A stretch of DNA of 9,489 nucleotides. Origin: Erysipelotrichia bacterium. Its GTDB lineage: Bacteria > Bacillota_I > Bacilli_A > Erysipelotrichales > Erysipelotrichaceae. Shown in pieces: positions 6,434 through 9,489 of the stretch. Numbering within the stretch: the first letter of the stretch is position 1; each line of letters opens with the position of its first letter. Both the position numbers and the translations under genes were made by a program. The stretch spans positions 1 to 9,489 of the forward strand of contig SAAR01000124.1 of NCBI GenBank assembly GCA_009916335.1. The letters run 5' to 3'. The notes under the pieces were generated by a model. The model did no database searches, was not told the origin of the DNA, and saw only the letters and a list, made by a program, of their open reading frames with translations.

Positions 6434-6715
6434 ATTAATATCGAAGATATTATAAAAAAAGATATTATTAACGCTGGATTATCTATTGTAGATTCAGACA
6501 GCGAAACTGTAATGGATGATTATTTTGGCGAAATGAAACTTGTCAACCATATCGTTGATTTAAACGATAGGACAATCGAAGAAATGGTACTTATCAATAT
6601 GAAAATTATTGATAAGTACCATTTGTTTAGTAAAGAAAAAATTGTCTTCATGCTCTGGTTTAAAGCAAATTCTAAAACTGATAATACGGATTATCCACTT
6701 CTTTCCTCATCGTAA
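6434..6715 (+). CDS. Small unknown protein, probable AUU start
   Basis: The frame is open from 6410 to the stop at 6713-6715. The only in-frame ATG near the beginning is at 6512, which has no ribosome binding site. An ATT at 6434 does: AAAGGA lies at 6422-6427, 6 nt upstream, and a TATAAT is at 6393-6398. Starting there gives 93 residues opening (M)NIEDIIKKDIINAGLSI, a charged helical N-terminus, with an acidic and hydrophobic middle and a Ser-rich end. No signal peptide or family is recognised. A perfect 18-bp inverted repeat (6582-6624) lies inside the frame. Either this is a real small protein with a rare initiation codon, as known for infC, or the start codon has decayed from ATG, or the region is not coding and the hairpin is what matters. 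If 6512 is the start, the protein is 67 residues. Confidence 0.5.
   Translation: MNIEDIIKKDIINAGLSIVDSDSETVMDDYFGEMKLVNHIVDLNDRTIEEMVLINMKIIDKYHLFSKEKIVFMLWFKANSKTDNTDYPLLSSS
6582..6624. repeat. Perfect 18-bp inverted repeat with 7-nt loop
   Basis: AAATGGTACTTATCAATA (6582-6599) and TATTGATAAGTACCATTT (6607-6624) are exact reverse complements around TGAAAAT (6600-6606). This is the longest perfect hairpin I found in the window, and it lies within the small ORF, encoding EMVLINMKIIDKYHLF. It has no U-run on either side, so it is not a typical terminator. A recombinase or regulator binding site or a structured RNA element is more likely. Confidence 0.8.
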
Positions 6716-6783
6716 TAAAATTGTGGACAAGTTTAACAATAATTAATGGCGTATTTATAATGAGAGGACTATATGCTAGTGCT

Positions 6784-7566
6784 CTACTGCATATTTTGTT
6801 GTAAATACACCTCTTGCATTTTCTTATAAACTACCATAGTTTTTGGATCTTGTAAATAAGAAATAAACTTATCCATTGTACTAGATCTAGCATGTTGATC
6901 TAGCATAATTGAAAGTTCTTCAAATTGTTCTTTTTTGGCAGCAATATCCTTGAAAATTTTAATTGCAACTGACTCATACATCCAATCCAGTGATTCACAA
7001 TTTTTCTTATCAAATAATATTGTGTAATCACCATGTGCTATTAAAAATGAATGTAATAACATCAAATTACTACTATATTTTTTAGCGTCACTTTTGGGTG
7101 GGGCTAAAAAATTTAATAATCTATCTCCTGTCATTTCTAAAGAAGTGACATAATTTTTGTTTTGATCAACTACTTTGCGTCTCTCTTCAGAAAGATATCC
7201 CCAACTTCCAGCTCCAGGCTTAAAAGATATGTCTTTTTGAGAATTATGAACAATAAGGTGAAAACCATGTACACCAAGCTCAAAATTATTGAAATTTTCA
7301 TTATTTAGCAACGACTTCCAATCAGGAAGAAGAGCTTTCCTAAAATACTGATTTCGTACCTTTAATTGAGTTTCAGTATTAGCTAAAAGCTCTGCTATAT
7401 ATTCAATTATCTCACTCTCCTTAGATAAACTTTGCTCAAATTTTTCAGTTGCAAAACAAATTCCAGTTTGATTGTTTTTTTGAAATTGCAAGCCTATGTA
7501 TTCAGATTGAGCATATAAGGTTCCACCCAATAATGCGATCGCAGTCATTGCTATTAATTTTTTCAT
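6784..7566 (-). CDS. Exported (periplasmic) protein of unknown function
   Basis: This 260-residue protein has a classic signal peptide: two lysines, the hydrophobic run LIAMTAIALLGG, then LYA-QS, so cleavage by signal peptidase I is expected after A19. There is no lipobox and no later transmembrane segment, which places the mature protein in the periplasm or associated with the outer membrane. Two cysteines (C37 in TGICFATEKF and one near residue 190 in KKNCESLDW) could form a disulphide. The rest is mainly helical and charged, with no motif I can name. It is the second gene of an operon: only 8 bp separate it from the lipoprotein gene, and the ribosome binding site CGGAG overlaps the upstream stop codon, suggesting coupled translation. 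Through that operon it falls under the shared leader element found before the relaxase. A role in a transfer apparatus or the cell surface is inference. Confidence 0.8.
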   Translation of the reverse strand: MKKLIAMTAIALLGGTLYAQSEYIGLQFQKNNQTGICFATEKFEQSLSKESEIIEYIAELLANTETQLKVRNQYFRKALLPDWKSLLNNENFNNFELGVHGFHLIVHNSQKDISFKPGAGSWGYLSEERRKVVDQNKNYVTSLEMTGDRLLNFLAPPKSDAKKYSSNLMLLHSFLIAHGDYTILFDKKNCESLDWMYESVAIKIFKDIAAKKEQFEELSIMLDQHARSSTMDKFISYLQDPKTMVVYKKMQEVYLQQNMQ

Positions 7567-7574
7567 TTTACTTA

Positions 7575-8555
7575 TTACTCCGTAGGTTGATTTTGGGAAA
7601 ATAATTCTCTAATGAAAGGGTCTGATAATAACACGTTAGTAGCTTTTTGCTGATTTTGCGAAGCTAGTGCGTTAAGGAACTTAATAGTCACGGGGTTCGT
7701 GTCTCGCAACACAAATTTTATTGATGACATCCATAGGTCTAACCTGCAATTTTGTGAAAATGATAGAGCATTGTTTTTAATGAGTAGTGCAGTAACCAAT
7801 CTTTTGCGATTAACCGAAGTGGTTCGTACCCCATCGCCAGCAAAATATTGTCGTAACATAAGTCCAATCTGTTGTGCCCCTACCTGTTTCTTAAAACTTT
7901 TTCCTCTTGCTTCGTGCTCATCAATATCAAGTACAACGCTCGATGCGATATCACCCCTTTGAATTAGAAGATTTACCATTTCATTGTTTGTTGCCGCAAC
8001 CAGATAGCTAGGACCTGTCTCCACAGGAGATTTTTGAAACGCCTGAGTTGCATACTCCAATAGAAATTGTGCGCCATTATTAGATGACTGAAGCAAATAA
8101 GTGGCAGGACATATTTTTAATTCTTTTTCAATTTTTTGACCAAAATCGTCCTTATATTTGTCCATAATAAATAATGGTTCCCCAAATATGTCTTCTGGTT
8201 TGCCTGCCGCATTTTTAATGACCGTGTTTGGGATTTCACCTTCTTCTACAGCGTCAAAAACAACAATAAGATTTTTGCGAAAATAATGACTAAAATAACT
8301 TTCGTTATACCATTTTCTACTTGCTCGAACTGGATTTTCGTCTATTCTTTTTTGTAAAAATGCCCGAAAATCATTTTCTCTTTGAATTTTTTCCGTTTCG
8401 ATTTTTTGAAGCCTTTCTTCTCGACTTTCTTGCTTAAAAAACAAATCCCGTAATTCAGTCCCCGTTACTCTTCCGCCATTTGGAGGAGGAACACATCCCT
8501 GTAAACATATACATGCAACAATCGAAACCAACCCTAATGTAGATACTTTTGTCAT
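7575..8555 (-). CDS. Lipoprotein of unknown function, first gene of exported-protein operon
   Basis: The 326-residue product has a type II signal peptide with lipobox LQGC, predicting lipidation at C21. It is followed by the flexible stretch VPPPNGG, then a strongly charged helical or coiled-coil segment (about 34-74: ELRDLFFKQESREERLQKIE and onwards). The body has no motif that I recognise. The residue after the lipidated Cys is Val, so outer-membrane sorting is likely. AAAGGA lies 6 nt before the ATG (8562-8567). The leader is one of the three shared elements, and a second candidate promoter lies further upstream (8680-8688). The gene is followed after 8 bp by the periplasmic-protein gene. 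VirB7-like lipoproteins of type IV systems are far smaller, so this is not a standard VirB7. A surface-exposed or periplasm-spanning accessory is possible. Confidence 0.8.
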   Translation of the reverse strand: MTKVSTLGLVSIVACICLQGCVPPPNGGRVTGTELRDLFFKQESREERLQKIETEKIQRENDFRAFLQKRIDENPVRASRKWYNESYFSHYFRKNLIVVFDAVEEGEIPNTVIKNAAGKPEDIFGEPLFIMDKYKDDFGQKIEKELKICPATYLLQSSNNGAQFLLEYATQAFQKSPVETGPSYLVAATNNEMVNLLIQRGDIASSVVLDIDEHEARGKSFKKQVGAQQIGLMLRQYFAGDGVRTTSVNRKRLVTALLIKNNALSFSQNCRLDLWMSSIKFVLRDTNPVTIKFLNALASQNQQKATNVLLSDPFIRELFSQNQPTE

Positions 8556-8561
8556 TTAGAT

Positions 8562-8597
8562 TCCTTTAAATTTTGATTTGTTCTATTATTAACATTT
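8562..8597 (-). promoter_or_regulatory. Shared leader element, copy 3 (lipoprotein operon)
   Basis: On the minus strand this reads AAATGTTAATAATAG, then AACAAATCAAAATTTAAAGGA, ending in the ribosome binding site of the lipoprotein gene. It matches copy 1 in two exact blocks of 16 and 15 bases. An imperfect inverted repeat (TTTGTAAC and GTTAACAAA, about 8596-8619) lies just upstream and is not shared with the other copies. Confidence 0.7.
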
Positions 8598-8679
8598 TTG
8601 TAACTTACTGGTTAACAAAGATAGTTTGAAAATTTCTTGAAACCCATAAAAAGCTAAGGAGCGAATTTATGGAGTAAAA

Positions 8680-8688
8680 ATTATAACA
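8680..8688 (-). promoter_or_regulatory. Candidate extended -10 upstream of the lipoprotein operon
   Basis: On the minus strand TGTTATAAT is a TG-extended consensus -10, about 125 bp before the ATG at 8555. If used, its transcript would run through the shared leader element, giving the operon two start sites. It lies downstream of the truncated ATPase gene and may be the older promoter of the region. Confidence 0.35.
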
Positions 8689-8719
8689 GTTTACTTTTTA
8701 GATAATATTAGTTCACACA

Positions 8720-9199
8720 TCATTGACATTTAAAATTATAACTATTGGAATTAGCGTGGGTGCAAAATTTGTAAAAATTCTGATAGGCGATCGAATTATT
8801 TGCCGTCGACTGCATTGTTACGTTGTATTGAAATCCTAGAGGAACCAGACTAAGAAGTGTCAAAAGATCTGTCTCAGCCTCGTTTGCATAAACTTTGCCT
8901 GAGTTTGAAAAATAAAGCTCAAATACGACTTTATCATTTGCCGCAGAACGAAGATTAAAAAGCTCCTGTTTGAGCTTTTTCAGGAGACGAGTTTTTCCGA
9001 TACCTCCTACCCCATAATAAAGAATAGCATTTGATGATTTGTTAGTTGCTTCCTTTCCCTTGGCTCTATCACACAAATATTGGGAATGGTCATCGAAATG
9101 TTTCCAAAACACTTTTCGGGGTTCTTCCCTGTCGGTGAAGAGGTCAGAAGCTTTTCTCTTGGATTCTTCAATCAAAAAATCAATACCGCTGCTTTTCAT
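8720..9199 (-). CDS. STAND/AAA-type ATPase, truncated to its N-terminus
   Basis: The start is the ATG at 9197-9199, preceded by AGGGGA 6 nt upstream (9206-9211); an upstream in-frame TTG at 9217 has no such site. The 159-residue product begins with a helical stretch and FTDREEPRKVFWKHF, a pattern typical just before STAND or AAA_16 NTPase domains, then a Walker A GVGGIGKT (residues 63-70). The next 80 residues (VVFELYFS, ETDLLTLLSL) look like a normal continuation, but the frame stops before any Walker B, sensor, winged-helix or repeat domain. STAND proteins usually run to many hundreds of residues, so the gene is very likely broken. The last 15 residues (CTHANSNSYNFKCQ) look like junction sequence. 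Intact relatives sense and respond to stimuli and many act in defence against phage. This fragment should not hydrolyse ATP. Confidence 0.7.
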   Translation of the reverse strand: MKSSGIDFLIEESKRKASDLFTDREEPRKVFWKHFDDHSQYLCDRAKGKEATNKSSNAILYYGVGGIGKTRLLKKLKQELFNLRSAANDKVVFELYFSNSGKVYANEAETDLLTLLSLVPLGFQYNVTMQSTANNSIAYQNFYKFCTHANSNSYNFKCQ

Positions 9200-9358
9200 T
9201 TTGTATCCCCTAAGCAACTAATACATACTTCACGCTAGAAGTTTTAGAAAAAGAATACACCTAATTACATACAAATGGTAAAATTTCAATTTTTCTGTTG
9301 CTGTCTCAAAACTAACATTATAATGCCCTTAATACCTGATTGATCTCGAACTAAGTGA
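9200..9358. other. AT-rich upstream region of the truncated ATPase
   Basis: No gene is seen. The 10-bp palindrome CATTATAATG (9316-9325) presents TATAAT on both strands and could serve the ATPase gene on the minus strand from about 118 bp upstream. Composition changes sharply after about 9360. Confidence 0.35.
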
Positions 9359-9359
9359 T

Positions 9360-9489
9360 GTAAACACCTCAGTTGGGCCCAGGTCGCTTGAAGAAATCTG
9401 GTTCAATCCTTCATGTAAAACTCCGTCTCATATCCCGCCGCATCCAGGATCAAGCCCTCGGCCCACAATGGCACGATGCTCATGATCCT
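9360..9489. other. GC-rich terminal segment of foreign composition
   Basis: The last 119 bases are about 53% G+C by my count, and the last 69 about 59%, against a strongly AT-rich remainder. On the minus strand 29 codons are open from the edge to a TGA at 9403-9405 (ending AAGYETEFYMKD), mostly with G or C at third positions. The plus strand is also open from 9364 to the edge, so the coding direction is uncertain. I recognise neither product. The likeliest explanation is the end of an insertion sequence or other recent insertion, or a junction to different DNA. Confidence 0.5.

Noticed and set aside
6461..6472. TATTATTAAC inside the small ORF resembles the core of the shared leader element.
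   Set aside because: Only about 10 bases match, it is not followed by the ATCAAA block or a ribosome binding site, and no start codon is at the right distance.
6761..6805. 14-codon plus-strand ORF after the small gene (MRGLYASALLHILL).
   Set aside because: It is very short, overlaps the 3' end of the periplasmic-protein gene antisense and has no proper ribosome binding site.
7699..7962. 87-codon plus-strand frame inside the lipoprotein gene.
   Set aside because: It is antisense to a gene with clear lipobox, ribosome binding site and operon structure; no start signal is seen.
8656..8673. AAGGAG followed by ATG-GAG-TAA (a two-codon ORF) on the plus strand.
   Set aside because: A good ribosome binding site before a two-codon ORF is curious but far too short to support as a gene or attenuator.
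9039..9221. 60-codon plus-strand frame over the truncated ATPase.
   Set aside because: It is antisense to the Walker A region and has no ribosome binding site.

Overview
The window is AT-rich, with Lys/Asn/Ile-rich proteins and compact intergenic regions. This suits a low-GC Gram-negative bacterium; a member of the Campylobacterota (for example Sulfurospirillum-, Arcobacter- or Sulfuricurvum-like) is my best guess. The guess rests on base composition and protein flavour only. The presence of two lipoprotein signal peptides and a MobF relaxase indicates a Gram-negative accessory region: a plasmid or an integrated conjugative element.

Layout from left to right. (1) 1-120, minus: the first 40 codons of a small membrane protein that runs off the left edge. 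(2) 121-595: non-coding and rich in repeats, with a 15-bp inverted repeat, a pair of 20-bp direct repeats and a 16-bp palindrome. (3) 596-2062, minus: an archaeal-type P-loop ATPase fused to a PD-(D/E)XK nuclease-like (DUF234) domain. (4) 2063-2230: a divergent control region with a possible oriT-like hairpin. (5) 2231-5428, plus: a 1065-residue MobF (TrwC/TraI-type) relaxase-helicase. (6) 5579-6340, minus: a lipoprotein with a glycine-rich hydrophobic segment. (7) 6434-6715, plus: a small unknown ORF that appears to start at AUU and contains a perfect 18-bp hairpin. (8) 8555-6784, minus: a two-gene operon of a lipoprotein and a periplasmic protein, both unrecognised. (9) 9199-8720, minus: an N-terminal remnant of a STAND/AAA-type ATPase. 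(10) About 9360-9489: a GC-rich end of clearly different composition, probably a separate insertion or exogenous segment.

The most interesting signal is a shared leader. The same AT-rich element (core AAAATGTTAATAATAG, then an A/T-rich stretch containing ATCAAA, then the ribosome binding site) lies immediately before three separate start codons: the membrane protein at position 120, the relaxase at 2231 and the lipoprotein operon at 8555. Position and orientation relative to the start codon are conserved in all three. This indicates a common promoter or operator, and it ties the unrecognised exported proteins to the relaxase in one regulon. My inference is that these exported proteins belong to, or assist, the DNA-transfer apparatus of the element. 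No coupling protein, VirB4-type ATPase or other recognisable type IV secretion gene lies inside the window, so that link rests on the shared leader alone.
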